6,191 bases of DNA from Deltaproteobacteria bacterium. Its GTDB lineage: Bacteria > Bdellovibrionota_C > UBA2361 > SZUA-149 > JADYYL01. Below the pieces are notes generated by a model that was given only the letters and a program-made list of their open reading frames with translations, did no database searches and was not told the origin of the DNA. The position numbers and the translations under genes were made by a program. The stretch is taken from contig JADYYL010000396.1 in assembly GCA_020853655.1 (NCBI GenBank), positions 1 to 6,191 on the forward strand. Reading direction: 5' to 3'. Positions 5,785-6,191 of this stretch are shown one piece after another. Numbering within the stretch: the stretch's first letter is position 1; each line of letters starts with the position of its first letter.

Positions 5785-6191
5785 ATGAAAACCCGAGCGT
5801 CCCTCATCCTCCTCCTTCTTGTCCTCTTGGGCTTCGCCGAGATTGCGCGAGCTCAGGACTCACTGGACGGCCGTTCCACCCCGTCAGAGTGGGAGGTTCG
5901 ACCAACTCCGGAGCCCTACCTGGCTGCACCAACGCCAGTCCCTCGGGATTGCACCAAGGACGATGACAATGTGTGCCGCGACGAATGCTACCGGGAGTTC
6001 GGCGAGAGCTTTCATCGCTGCACTGCAGAATGCCTCGGCCTCAAGTGCAAGAAGATTCCGGTCAAGAGCCGCAAAGAGCGTGAGGAAGAGGCGAAGCTCC
6101 AGGCGCGTTGCCTTGAAGAGTACAGTAGCCCGTGCCGCTCAGAATGCACCGAGGGCAGCGAGAACTCGCGAATGCGGTGCCGTCGTGCGTG
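5785..6191 (+). CDS. Secreted cysteine-rich protein with duplicated CX7CX3CX10CX3C motif (3' end cut)
   Basis: The frame is open from the ATG at 5785 to the window edge (135 full residues), and I do not recognise the family. It begins with a clear Sec signal peptide, MKTRASLILLLLVLLGFAEI then ARA-Q, cleaved near residue 23. A Pro/Thr/Glu-rich stretch follows to about residue 54 (RPTPEPYLAAPTPVP). Ten cysteines then appear at 56, 64, 68, 79, 83, 88, 109, 117, 121 and 132. Residues 56-83 are spaced C-7-C-3-C-10-C-3-C, and 109-132 repeat C-7-C-3-C-10-C. The last partial codon, TG at residue 136, would complete the final Cys if its third base is T or C. A very charged linker (KSRKEREEEAKLQAR) lies between the copies. 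An in-frame ATG at 5767 would put six residues before the signal peptide; 5785 gives the more usual start. Location is probably periplasmic or extracellular with disulfides (inference). Confidence 0.75.
   Translation, partial: MKTRASLILLLLVLLGFAEIARAQDSLDGRSTPSEWEVRPTPEPYLAAPTPVPRDCTKDDDNVCRDECYREFGESFHRCTAECLGLKCKKIPVKSRKEREEEAKLQARCLEEYSSPCRSECTEGSENSRMRCRRA

Noticed and set aside
1..6191. CRISPR array, tRNA/rRNA, insertion sequence or defence island
   Set aside because: No spaced direct repeats, no cloverleaf or rRNA-like sequence, no transposase or terminal repeats, and no nuclease or toxin-antitoxin genes were seen on either strand.

Overview
The window reads as ordinary bacterial chromosome of moderately high GC from an uncultured-type Gram-negative. 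Evidence for this: menaquinone made by the futalosine (Mqn) route, a PEP-CTERM sorted exoprotein (which implies an outer membrane and an exosortase), an apparent Tat-type periplasmic binding protein, and an unusual PurM variant. These traits fit deep soil or sediment phyla such as Acidobacteriota, Gemmatimonadota or Binatota-like lineages. That placement is inference; no marker here fixes the phylum.

Layout. (1) 1-1084, minus strand: the start of mqnE (cut by the window edge) directly behind mqnD, an operon with a 3-base gap. (2) 1085-1331: a shared upstream region of about 250 bases between divergent units. (3) 1332-3736, plus strand: mqnC, then a periplasmic type I solute-binding protein whose GTG start overlaps the mqnC stop. 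(4) 3733-4374, minus strand: a PEP-CTERM protein, convergent with the binding protein. Their 3' ends overlap by 4 bases, and a strong hairpin terminator facing the minus strand lies inside the binding-protein reading frame. (5) 4604-5719, minus strand: a purM-like AIR synthase. (6) From about 5785 to the right edge, plus strand: a partial secreted cysteine-rich protein, divergent from purM.

How the genes work together. MqnE, MqnC and MqnD are three of the enzymes that turn chorismate-derived carboxyvinyloxybenzoate into 1,4-dihydroxy-6-naphthoate. MqnE makes aminofutalosine, MqnC cyclises dehypoxanthinyl futalosine, and MqnD releases the naphthoate. MqnA and the nucleosidase step are not in the window. 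The binding protein is translationally tied to mqnC, a linkage with no obvious explanation from the known pathway. The PEP-CTERM protein, PurM and the cysteine-rich protein look like separate units.

The most unusual items are the cysteine-rich secreted protein, which carries two copies of a CX7CX3CX10CX3C spacing about 53 residues apart, the mqnC/binding-protein coupling, and the binding-protein frame that runs through a terminator hairpin. No CRISPR array, tRNA, rRNA, insertion sequence or defence system was seen.
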